From contig NC_089856.1 of NCBI RefSeq assembly GCF_036373705.1, positions 3,419,501-3,483,500 on the forward strand: DNA of 64,000 nucleotides, given 5' to 3'. The stretch is from Amia ocellicauda. Lineage: Eukaryota; Chordata; Actinopteri; Amiiformes; Amiidae. Positions 1 through 11,296 of this stretch are shown piece after piece (within the stretch, counting starts at the first letter, position 1; each line of letters begins with the position of its first letter). Under the pieces are notes generated by a model. It worked only from the letters and a program-made list of their open reading frames with translations. It was not told the DNA's origin and made no database searches. The position numbers and the translations under genes are program-made.

Positions 1-1130
1 CCCTTCGCAGAGGACTCAAAGTGTATGGCCCCCACCAATTATGAAATGAAAGCAAAGCCCTGCACACTCACTCACTGGAGGGTCAAGGGCCGATTGACAG
101 GCAGTGTCTCCCCTCTCTTTCTCTCGGATCCCCCCCCAAACCACTCCAGTGGAGACGGACGCCCAGGTGCCACTTGAAGTCGCCTGTCGATCTTGATTGA
201 AATGTCAGAGGCAATCGGCTCGGCAGGCATGACAGCGGCAGCAGACGCTGACGCCTGAACTGGGTATCAAGAAATTAACCTCCATTTAACTAATCCTTGT
301 TCCCTTAATCGCCATTAATGGGAAGCGGAGGCGGAGACAGGACGGCACTGCACGGGCCTCCCGAGACCCAGCTTCGCACTCCGAACTGTTGCGAGGAACG
401 AGCCGAGAACTTTGACATAAAGAAGAGGAAGAAAAAGATTTAGGAATGCTGCTACTTTGTGATACACACACACACACACACACACAGAGGGACACTCATA
501 AGAGCTGGTAGACTTGTGTAAACAAAACAAAATAGATGAGGAGCTACAAAACAAAAAGTTACGGGTCACCTTAGCTGCCCCATGTTTTAATACTAAAGTG
601 CACTAGAAAGTACATAATTCATTCAGTCAGCATCCCAGGGCCAACATACTTCTTGAGGGGGTGCAAGTTCGACTGTCTTGTGTTCGCAGCACTACACTTA
701 ACCATATGTGACTCTCACACTCCGACTTCCTGGTCTCAACCGGAAAGAGGAAAAAAAAGGAAAACAAACAAGGTGTCCTGAATCTGACTGAAAGTGAATC
801 GGTGGCTGGCTCTGTATGTGACTGTGACCCGACCTGTCATTGGTCATACATAACGTGTCCTAACAAGGGCCACCGCTGCAGGTGGGCTGTCCTTGTGTTG
901 GGGGAGGGTCGGCCTGAGGGTCTCAACAAGGGCAACAAGGCCCAGTCCACCCTCTCCCCCGGGCTCTGGGAACCACACAACCTTGACACTGGGGAAATAT
1001 TCCAGAAGGAAACAACACAACTCTCCCAGCTGATGGAGGGGTCTGTTGTCAAGCTCAGAATGGTTTCTCCCATCAGTGTGTTGTGTGTCTTTTTATTTTA
1101 TGTGTTTATTTTTTAAACCTGCTTTTCTGG
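1..1130. other. Noncoding stretch, no gene seen
   Basis: No reading frame here resembles a known protein. The only clear structure is a (CA)n microsatellite at about 464-486. The rest is unique-looking noncoding DNA. Confidence 0.6.
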
Positions 1131-1132
1131 CC

Positions 1133-1448
1133 CTCTCCCCTCTTCTCTCACTCCTCCCTCCAGCTCCTCCTCTTCTCCCTTCCCTACCTTGTATGAACCA
1201 CTTCTTCTCTCCCTCTCTTTGTCCCTTTGTGTTTCCTCTCTCGTTCCCTCCTCCTCCTCCTCCTCCTCTACATTTCTCTCCATCTTCCTGTCTCCTATTC
1301 TTCTCCTCTCTTCCTCTTCTGTCACTCTCCTCCTCCTCTGTCTGCCCGACTCCCTGCTCTCTCTCTCTATCCCAATGTACCTCTATCGCTCTGTCTCTCC
1401 TTCGCTTCCTGTCATCCCCCTCTCTGTCTCTCTCCATCCTTCCTCTCT
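1133..1448. repeat. Polypyrimidine (CT/TCC-rich) low-complexity tract
   Basis: About 315 bases are almost entirely C and T on the plus strand, with runs of TCC and CTCT. The overlapping reading frames on both strands are composition artefacts (Ser/Leu/Pro-rich on plus, Arg/Glu/Gly-rich on minus). Confidence 0.85.
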
Positions 1449-1766
1449 AGACTGGAAGGCAGGAAGAGGGGCTGGCATATGGAAATGGGCCATAGGGCTG
1501 GTGTTCCCAGTCTCCCCCTCCTCCTGCTCCTTTCTCTCTCTCCCCCCTTCTCCCGCACACGTGTTCCAGGGCTAAGGCTGGCCATGGCAGTGCCAGGCTC
1601 CTACGCGACGTGGCATCATGAATATTCATGTCCGCTCCCACTCAACAGCAACACTTGGTACAGCACATGGCCCGCCAGCTGTTCAGGCAGAGACGGGCAT
1701 CTGTGTGCGGGGCGAGGCGGGCAGGCGGGCAACACAACACCTGTGGATTAACTCCTACAGAGCCAG

Positions 1767-2165
1767 GCTGCACACACTGCACAGCACCTCACAATACTGT
1801 ACACACTGCACAGTACAATACTGCACACACTACACAGCATCATACTGCACACACTGCATAGCACAATACTGTACACACTGCACAGCACAGAACAATACTG
1901 CACACACTGCATAGTACAATACTGCACACACTGCATAGTACAATACTGCACACACTGCATAGTACAATACTGTATACACTGCACAGAACAGAACAATACT
2001 GCACACACTACATAGTACAATACTGTACACACTGCACATCACGAAACAATATTGCACACACTGCATAGTACAATACAGCTCACACTGCACAGTACAATAC
2101 TGCACAGCAGCACACAATACTGCACACACTGCAATACTGCATGATCAGTATACACACTATACTGC
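1767..2165. repeat. Minisatellite, ~24-bp unit
   Basis: A tandem array built on a unit resembling CTGCATAGTACAATACTG followed by CACACA. The start-to-start spacing is 24 bp in the best-preserved copies (near 1907, 1931 and 1955). Outer copies are diverged, with short insertions such as AGAACA. Open frames across it on both strands are products of the repeat. Confidence 0.9.
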
Positions 2166-4796
2166 TCAAAACTGCATGATACGGCACAGCTCAATACTCT
2201 TGCTGCAGTCCAATACTGTTACTACTGTGCAGTCATGTGACCCTCAGCTTAGCAGCAGGCTGTGTAGAGAGGGCAGGGCACACTCAGCATATTTTAATAG
2301 GTGTATTGTCTCTTCCTACAAGAGGGGTCAGCTAATTAATTTGTGTGTATTTGCTGCTGCTCAGGAGGCACAGAGAGCGTGCAGTCAGACCCGGGACACG
2401 AGCACGGCTGACCGCAGATCCCCGTCTCCCCGTGGGCCTTTCAGTTCAGCACACAGCTGAAGGAAGATCAAGCGGACCTCTAAGGATCCGACTCAGCCAG
2501 TGTCTCGGCCTCCATCGTTGGGTGTGCAAAGAGAAAAACAAAAAATGAATTATTAAGAAACGTTGTTTGTTTATTTTAATTCAAGTACTTCCTGGAAGAG
2601 CTGAACAGAACAGGTGTGCTGTGAGATATTTTAACTGATGTAAGTGTGCCCTATTGTATTACATCAATAGGTTACCTACATACACAAAGCGTACACATCT
2701 TCACAGAATAAAGGAATACAAATTAATGAACCCAACACTTAAATACTGATAAGAATTTCATATTGTGAACTGTGAAATCGCATTGCTCTTCCAAATGGAA
2801 AGACTGTAACCAATACACTACTTGAAATTCTGTAGGCCCCAAAAACAGCCTGAACAAAAACCACAGACAAAACCAAAATGTCAACCTAGGCACACACACC
2901 TACACTGGATTCAGTTAACTCTGTGGAAAAACAATTCCAACCTCAATGAAGCCAAGGTTTGAACTCAAACCTGGACCAAAATGTAACACTAAACAACACT
3001 AGTATGCTCAATTTAAAAAAATTACTAAACAAATTGGGTCTTAAAATAAGTGTAACCATTAGACCATTCCTCTCTCAATCTGTATCCCTAATTACATTTC
3101 AGCTTCGTCAATTTATTTACTTTTGGATTATGCATGACTTTTTCTACCATTCCATTCTTCTTAAACATACAAGTCTTCATTTCATACATATATGGACTGA
3201 ACTGTCAAAAGGAGATTCCTTAAAGTGTAACACCCCTGTACTGTACAAAATCAGTAGGTCACTTTCTCCAAACTGACCCGTTTTCTAATCTACGGGACAC
3301 ACGAGGAAAATCAATAAAAAAATCCGACCAGAATTACAAGACCCTGTATCTCAGGACCAGTTCATCACTGAAAGAAGGTTTGTTTTAAAGTTTCTAATGG
3401 GGGTAAAGGAGGGGCTGGTTCGCCACACAAGATTTTATGTTAAGTAGGATTCATGGAGTCTTGAAAAGGCCGGGACACACCGCTTTAGAAAAGGCACTTG
3501 ATTCACAGTAACAGCACAACATCTGAATACCCTTCAGCTGCCACTGTAATATCTGAGAACAACGGATTTTTCTAAGCTTTCCAATGTATTTTGAAAGGGC
3601 AGTTTATAAATCAGAAGAGATCCGGGGCTCATTCTCTCCCGTACATTTGGTTCTGATCTGTCCACTGATCTTCTCGGGTCAGCCGAATGGGTGTTGTGCA
3701 AAATCCCTGACAGGCACCAGTAAACAGACAGAGAAGTTTACGTCAGCTCGCTCTCCACCCTCCTTTTCAATTATCCAATTCCTGTCCCTACTTTTGATTC
3801 CACGGGATGATTGTGACTCTAATCCCGATCCCAGTCCCGCGAACTCCACTCGGACAGACCTGCGGCTCGTTCACATTCACCGGGAATCAGCACTGGGACT
3901 GGAAGTGTGTCGGCGGACGGTGAAGATGTCAGCACAGCGGGGCAGGGCGTGGCACCGCGAGGACAGGGTGACGCTCACGAGGGCAAACCGACGAACGAGT
4001 TCTACGGCTCGTCATGAGAAAAATCTTTTCCCAACTCTGTGTTCTTATTCATAAACAATTCAATAGAGAAGAAACAAAGTTGAAAGTGAATTGATGTTTT
4101 CTTTGATTAAAACAAAGGGATCGGGGGGTGGGGGAGGTGGTTGTGGGGGTTATAAGGAATCCAGGACAGCGCTGTGGAGTGTGTTTGCCAGGCAGCCTCT
4201 GCATGTGGACCCAGCAGGCTGCCTACTCCAATCTGCAGCCCACACTGAGCCTGCCCAGGGTGGCATCCTGATGCCAATGCCCCCCCCCGCCCCCTACATG
4301 CCAACCCAGGTCTGAGGAGCCATCTCTGCACAGCCCAGCACCAGGCCTTCTGCTGTCCTAGATAGCTATTTCTGTGTGAGCCTCTCCATGGGGGAGGGCC
4401 TCCTTAAATGTGTCGAGGGCCCAGATGCTTTAGATGCTCAGATTGAATTTTTATTTATTTATTTATTTATTTGTGGGAGAGGACTGGCTGCACTGATGTG
4501 ACACACACACACACGCACACTGACTGAAGGAGAACTGATGCTCAAATCAGGGATAATCCAATATGATGATGATGATGATGATCTTTGTCACTCTTAAACA
4601 CAACAGCGTGAAGCACACTGTCACCCACACCGACCAGCAGCGTTACAGGCAGCTGTGCGAGCCGAGGTAAAGCAAAGTGCAGCTCAGGTAAGGGAAGGCC
4701 GCAGTGGATCTGAAACTCTTTAAGCACTGCCAGTGTCCAGGGCACTGGCACGGCTACAGCACACACACCGGCAGCATCTGACACAGGACCCGTGGG
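2166..4796. other. Noncoding stretch, no gene seen
   Basis: AT-richer unique sequence with no supported exon. It contains a TTTA tetranucleotide run at about 4447-4471, a short CA run near 4501-4520 and a GAT trinucleotide run near 4563-4581. Confidence 0.55.
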
Positions 4797-4865
4797 CTTG
4801 AGAGCTCGGTTGGAACAAAACCCAGCAGGGTAGGGAGTCCCCAGGACCAGGGTGGAGAACCACTG
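4797..4865 (+). mobile_element. Terminal fragment of a hAT-like MITE
   Basis: The sequence ends in GGAGAACCACTG. It carries the GAGAGCTCGGTTGGAAC and CAGCAGGGTAGGGAGTCC blocks that form the right terminal repeat of the intact copy at 45526-45837. Only this end is present, so it is a truncated relic. Confidence 0.7.
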
Positions 4866-7800
4866 CTTTATACGACAGCTCAGTTCGATCACCTGTCTCA
4901 CACACAGCTGCCCGAGACCTGGTGCTCTGAAGAAAGAAATATGACACAGTGGCATATCCCCCGTGGTCAATGTTACTCTTACACTTTAAGCGACTTATCA
5001 TGAACCCCAGAAGTTAAAACAGATTATATACAAGACATGAAAGTTATGTCTGGTTTAATTCTAAGCAAAAGGTATTAATCTTGTTAATAACAAGGAATGG
5101 AAGACAGGCGGATTTAAATTGTCAGCTGAAAATCATTTCTCCGGACTGCAGAAGCTGAACTGAAGAGGAAAACTGTCACCCTGAAGCAGGATCTGCCTGG
5201 CTCTCGCACTGTCAGCAGAGCCGTAGATCACAAGAAACAGGGGTTAAAACACCTGGGATTACGTTTTCTGCAGGGCATCAGCCCCCACCGCTGGTGCTGG
5301 GCTTACGTGCGTAAAAATCAAGAAAACAAACCGAAACATAAAGAATGTGCGTGTCAGAAGTGAGAACTGTGCACTACAAAACATCCTTCACATGATGTTC
5401 CCACAACACACCCCTCTGTCCCGCTCTGTTCTCAAAAGCAGGTTTTTAAAAATGGTTTTGTAAATACATATTTTTTAATCACGTGGTTAATACCAGTTCA
5501 GAAGGTGCTGGTGCCATGTATAGTCAACCCAGTTTCTTCAGTAACATGACCTACACAGCGCAGCACGGAGCAGAGACCGCTGCGCTGCAGACGGACGGCA
5601 CTGTTCAGCAGGTGTATGAAGCTACTGGCTCATAAAACCAATATTTACAGACTCATAATAAAGTGCATCAATATAGCGATAAATCTGAAGAGCTTAAACA
5701 GTCATAAAGTAATAAAAACCTTTATGGATGCCTTCTCCAGTGCAGTGCGTGCAGAGTGTGAGTGACATTTTACTCACCGTGTTTCTGTACATGTGTGACA
5801 GATTAATTGAGATGTGCTTTCATGCATTACGTTCTGGAGCAGGTTCTGCATTTGACAGAATCCAATCTAGCAAAGTTCCAGAGGTTTAAAAAAGCTTTAA
5901 TAAACCATAGGGTATCACAGAGTGGTGCCAGGAACAGGGTATGGCACGGCCATCAGCGATATGGGTATAGAGAGTCTCCCCACCGATTCTGCAGCTTTTG
6001 TGTTTTTGAGAAGGCGAAGACAACAAGAGAAGAATAAGGAGTAGGTGGAGAACAAGAAGACAAAAAAAGGAGAAGAAGAACAAGAGTAGACAGAAATAAA
6101 GCAATGGAACCCCAATTAAGTGAGCAATGCAGCAATGAAGCAGTTAAACTCCTACCATCCACCAGGATCTGGCATAGAAGTCATAGCACAGCTGCCACCT
6201 GATCTGGGAGTCAGAGGTTTTCCGCTCCATTCCCGGAGCCAGACGCCTAATCCCAGCCTTCAGATCCCGAGAAAAAAAAAAAAAAAAAAAAAACACGGAG
6301 CAGCGAGGCAACGGGAGTCACCAATCAGGACGAGGCAAAGTGGCAGCGATTGTAATGTGTGTGTGCGAGAGAGAGAGAGAGAAACAGAGTGACACAGAGA
6401 GAGGGAGGGAGAGAGTGAGGAGGGAGAATACCAACACAAAACACCTAACGCTCCGAGCAGCTGTGACCACGCGGAGCCAAGTCCCGGCCATATGTAATCG
6501 CGAACCTACCTCAGGAAGCAGCCAACCAGAGCAGGGCCGCGGTGCCTCGCACTCCCGGAGACATCTGAGGCAGGGTGGCTCCCCCGCGCTCCCCCAGCCG
6601 GGCTCCCTGCGAACAACAGGGAGCAGCGGGGGGTTATCAAAAGAGATCACTTCCCCCCCAGCACCCCCCGTGGGGCCTTTTATCGGCTCACAGACAAGTC
6701 CCACTTTCTTTCACGGTTTGGTTCTTGTCGTCGATGCTTTCATGCGACTTGGTGTCTCTCTCTCTTTCCGTCTCTTCTCCCCGGCTGCTTTCCCCAAACG
6801 GCGCCGTTCCGACACCAGAAGTGTGGCGGGGAAAGGGGCCGCCGGGTTGGGTCAGGAGGTGGTCAATGGCAGGAAGAGATGTTTTGGATTGGGAGGTGGA
6901 CACTGTCCTAACTGTGATATCTCACATTTTCCTCCCCACGGAGACAAAACGACATGCAGACTTAATTTGCACTGAAATGTATATCTTTTGCAACAACAGG
7001 AGGTCATCCTGAGAGAGCAAGGACACTTGCTAAAAAATAAAAATAAATACAAAACAATAATAATTGCCCAAAAAACAACAGTGAGGATAACTTGCATCAC
7101 TTGGGGAGCAAAGTTCCAGAACATGTTATTTGGCCAGTGTCTCCTCAGACCGTGTGGAAGAGCATCTTTCTGAGCTCAGGGTTGGGTCAATGAGTTGATT
7201 GTAATCGCTATTCCTGTCATTAGGAGACTACCATCGGTGGCCTGCCCATGCCACGACGCACCACAAAACCTCTGCCAGGTCAGGGAAGCGAAGCCTACGA
7301 CTCCCACGGCAGAGTGACATTGGCCTGTAGATACAAAATCCCCAAAAATCCAGAGCCGCTGCCCACGGCCTTGGTCACCAGGCTTTTTTTGCCCACAGCA
7401 AAAGGGTTCGGCGCCAGTACTCCTCTCCAGGCCCAGCCAGCTATGGGGAATGAACATCCATCTCCACTGTGTGCAGGAGCGTTCCTCCGTCATGACCCGG
7501 ACGCTTGTGACCCTAAGGGAGTGCACGGCCCTGGGAGGAGCGGGGAGCCGCGGGGGCCAGGTTGAAGCCAGGGCAGGGATTTCCAGAGCCGCAGTGACCA
7601 GATGGTGTGTAGCAGCACAGTGCTCAGCTGCACGGCCAGGCTGCTCGCTTTGCTCAGCCAGAGCGCGGCCTGACCCCCAACGACAGCACAGCTGATCTCT
7701 GAGCAACACGGAGACAGATAAAGAGCGAATGCATATGTACAAACACACACACACACACACACAGGCGTGCGCTCCCTTCTCTCGCGCCCGCAGACACGGC

Positions 7801-10094
7801 GGCCTCGGCACACGTCCTGCCCCATGTGTTCTGGAGGAATGTAGTCCGGGCCCTTTGCCTTTGATGGGCTCGGACACAGGAGTGTTTGCACATGGCGCTC
7901 GATCGCTGTGCCGCGGCATGCAGACATGAGGCCTGCGAAACACAAGGCCGACAGAGTGTGCGTGTCTGTGTGTAGCGTGCATCTGCCCGGCTGTCCACAC
8001 GTCTACACATCCCAGCTTAACATCGACCAACTGCCCCCCCCGGCCCCAACAGATATGAGGACAACCACTGGCCTCTGACCCCTCTCTGTAGTATGGGTCT
8101 GCTCGTTAGGGATTAAAGAATGATTGTAGACAGAAACCAGGGCTTGTTGTGTTTGTCCCGATCTCGCAGTGAAGATTCATACTAAAAGGGCCCAAGCCTC
8201 CAAAAGCAGGTAGAAAAGACAGACACAGGCAATGCAGCCACCATAAACAACTTAAAACCAAATGCAAGTGCTTTAAGAAGAACAGAGATTTAGGTCTATA
8301 GTTATCGATTACATCTCCCTAACAGGAGGCTCTACTTCCTGGAGTGCGTTACGGTCTTACTGCAGAGCACGGGCAGAACAGAGTGTGTTAAAGTTCTCTG
8401 AAAGGGTGCAGTTACTCAGAAAACACACTCGATGTGTAGTGTGACACCAAATAATGAGCATCGAATGTAAATGGATGTGGAGAGCTGCAGAAAAAACGTG
8501 CGCTGACTTTGTGTTGACTAAGAACTCTGTGTTGGGGACAGTTTTACAAACACACAGACAAATTCAAATTGAAATGAAATGAAATAGACAACAGGGGACG
8601 CAGTTGGAGAGAGGCCGGGATATGGCAGAGGTTCAGGGGGTCAGTTAGGTCCTCAAGGGGCTGAACTTGGAAGGTGATCAAGAGGAAGAGAGCCCTTGGT
8701 GGGGATGGGAAGCCCGTGCGCAGTGCTGCTGAATCAGCTGCCCCCCAGCACTTCAGCACAGACCCGACCTCTCCGTGCCGCTCCGCACTGAGCGCGTCTC
8801 TTGTCCAATTCCCCGGGATGTCTGTCCGTAAAATGAGTCTGAGATATGAGCCGATCAGCCAATATGACGCCAGTCTCGTTAAAGGGAAGGTTCACTGAAT
8901 TTTATGCCCGTCACCTTTATTTTTAAAGCATTTTAGATTGTAACGGGCCTGTGTGCAGTTTAAGACAACGGGCCAAATGTCAGTGCACCACCTGCCTGCT
9001 GATATAACCTGCTTTCCAGGTCCTACGCACAGAACAGAGCCGTTTGCTTGTTGCAGGATGTTTGCTGTTGATGAATATGCAATGCAGGAAAAAAAAAACT
9101 GCAGTGTGGCGGGTTGTGAGCACAAGAAATAAACACCAATTTATCATGTGACCCTGTGGCAAGGTGGGTCGTTTTTACCTGCACGTACTTTGGCTTACTG
9201 CACTGTAACTAACCAAGCACACGGCTGCATTTGCCTCGACTCACACACTGCTGTGCCGCACTGAGCACACATCACTCTGGGAACCTGAACCCTTGGGCAC
9301 CGCAGTCACTGACTTCTGCTGCTTTGTCAGGTTTTCAACCAGGATGACACGCACACATACAACCAATCAATAAATAAATACACAAATACATAAAAAAAAG
9401 AAGCTGAAGGGGCGCACCCTGGCCTGGTTGGAGGTGCCGGGTGGGTTGTGAGGAGAGCGATGGCGTGATTGCTGTGCGAAAGCCCTGTTGGCACTAACTC
9501 CTAATTTAAGGGAATTAAAAAGCACTAGACGGGACCCTTTTGTGCAGCTCCCATTTAAAACCGGCCTTAATCTTGCAACGCCTCGCTGGGCTCCGTGCAG
9601 GAAAGTGGCTGGCTGCCTAGATGACCCAGGGTAAAATGGAAATCACCAGAGAAACTCCTCCCCACCCCCCCCATCTCTCCTTCACAGCCCAGCTCTCCCG
9701 ACAGAGGACTCTCCGCTGCCCCCTCTCGGCCCCCACTGCGGGGAGCTCAGGGCGCATGCGAGAGACACAGCCGGCTCCGTGCCCCTGGCCCACGCACAAC
9801 CACACCGCGTCAAAATGCTCCCCTCGCAATTCGCAAGGCAGGCCTGTTGTGGTTTGCTCTTGGTTTGTGTGTGTGTTTGTTTGTTTGTTTGTGGTATTCA
9901 TTGCTACAGAACCCCAAAGAGCTGAACCACCCATCCATCTATTTCGGTTCCTCGGAGGTCTCGTGGCACTTGTGTGTGTTTTCTTTCCAGGCGTAGCCGC
10001 GCTGCATCGGGCTGAAATCTTGTGGCTCGTTTGCTGGAGCCGCTCCCTTCTCATGCCGCCCCGTCTATGCCTGGGGGTTATAGCACAGTGCAAT
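4866..10094. other. Noncoding stretch, no gene seen
   Basis: No exon could be supported. Low-complexity landmarks are a poly(A) run at about 6270-6291, a GT/GA microsatellite near 6355-6420 and a (CA)n repeat at 7743-7763. The long minus-strand frame at 7176-8030 has no recognisable domain and spans the CA repeat. The block 9470-9615 looks like unique ordered sequence and is listed under findings as a possible conserved noncoding element. Confidence 0.5.
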
Positions 10095-10180
10095 GTTGCA
10101 TTTTCTGCAGGAAGACCAGTTTGCCATTGTGGTAAGCTGGCGGAGGACAAAGCTGTTGTTTGTGTGTGTGTGTGTGTATT
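10095..10180 (+). repeat. Direct duplicate, copy 1
   Basis: About 75 bases, from TTGCATT through GAAGACCAGTTTGCCATTG to the following (TG)n run, recur at 11113-11197 in the same orientation with a few substitutions. The sequences upstream of the two copies do not match. Confidence 0.8.
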
Positions 10181-10548
10181 TTTTAGTGTCCTCTGCACCA
10201 AGCCACTTTTGTTTGCACTGTGCACCATTTACAGTTCCTGGGTAGTTTATCATTTGATCGTATTTCTGGAGGTGATTACGGCTCAGGATGGCGCACTACA
10301 GTCACATGGCAGATTCGAGCCACTGACAACTACCAAACGTTTCAAGTACAACAAACACGGAGAGGAAAAATACAGCAAACTGCAACACAGATTAGAAGGG
10401 TGTACTCCCAAACAGTGGGCAACATCACGCCCGGGCCCATTGATAAAATACCTCGGAATCCCTCACAGAGTGCAGATGTGCCGAATCTCCACGGAGGAAC
10501 CACAGCCATACGTGTAAAAGCATTAGTGGAAAACCTTGCAGCCATAAG

Positions 10549-10587
10549 CTGTGTGTGTGAGTGTGTGTGTGTGAGAGTGTGTGTGAG

Positions 10588-10620
<33 letters not shown>

Positions 10621-10621
10621 C
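10549..10621. repeat. (TG)n microsatellite with GAGA interruptions
   Basis: An impure TG repeat. The last ~28 bases are a pure TG run. Confidence 0.9.
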
Positions 10622-11112
10622 TGCTGCGTGTGCGTGTCTCCCCTGCCGTGTTCTGAGCCAGTCCACTATAATACCTCACTCGATCCCCAGCTGTGAAGAA
10701 AACACACCTGGCTGAGCGTCTGAGTGCTCAGCACGCTCCGAGAGAAGAGGAAACGGTCCGTCAAAATCAAGAGAAAGAGGAGGTGGGATAATTAGAGATG
10801 AAAGGGAAAACGAGAGGACGGGAAATAAAAAAAACAAGGAAAAAATAACCACCGATTTATGTATTTTTACTTCAACGATTAATAAAAAAACACCTAAACA
10901 AACAGAATTGGATTAGCCACGGTATCACAGCCTGGCTGTCGAGCCAAGACGACGTATAAAGGAGACGGGCAGGGAGTGAAAGAGGTTGCGAGGAGCCGGA
11001 TTCCCAGGCCGCCCATTCTGACCCGGGCACCTGTCTGTCTGAGACGCAGCGCCCCGGCAGCCTGAAAGGGTTAAACGCCAGAGCCCCGCCAGGCCCCCTT
11101 ACCTCCTTCATG

Positions 11113-11197
11113 TTTGCATTATTCGTAGGAAGACCAGTTTGCCATTGTGGTAAGGTGGCTGAGGACAAAGTTGTTGTGTGTGTGTGTGTGTGTATTT
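11113..11197 (+). repeat. Direct duplicate, copy 2
   Basis: Second copy of the 10095-10180 segment, again ending in a (TG)n run. It keeps the core GAAGACCAGTTTGCCATTG and differs at a handful of positions, for example GGTAAGCTGG versus GGTAAGGTGG. Confidence 0.8.
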
Positions 11198-11258
11198 TTG
11201 TTGTTGTTTTAAGGGTGCAAAATGTAAGCCTTAGAAACAGGATACAGAGAACATTCAA

Positions 11259-11261
<3 letters not shown>

Positions 11262-11292
<31 letters not shown>
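11262..11292. repeat. (TC)n microsatellite
   Basis: A pure TC run of about 31 bases, followed by a pyrimidine-rich stretch. Confidence 0.9.

Positions 11293-11296
<4 letters not shown>

Noticed and set aside
1583..1599. TGGCAGTGCCA as an NFI-factor site
   Set aside because: The half-sites are three bases apart rather than the usual five, and a single short match in 64 kb is expected by chance.
5518..5545. ATGTATAGTCAACCC, resembling the start of an NFI first exon
   Set aside because: It does not continue into the conserved NFI exon 1 sequence, has no suitable donor, and is on the strand opposite to that expected for NFIX.
7176..8030. 284-codon minus-strand open frame
   Set aside because: It runs through a CA microsatellite (giving a VCVCV string) and shows no conserved motif.
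9621..10517. 298-codon plus-strand open frame
   Set aside because: It crosses two TG repeats and one duplicated segment and has no recognisable domain. The composition is that of noncoding DNA.
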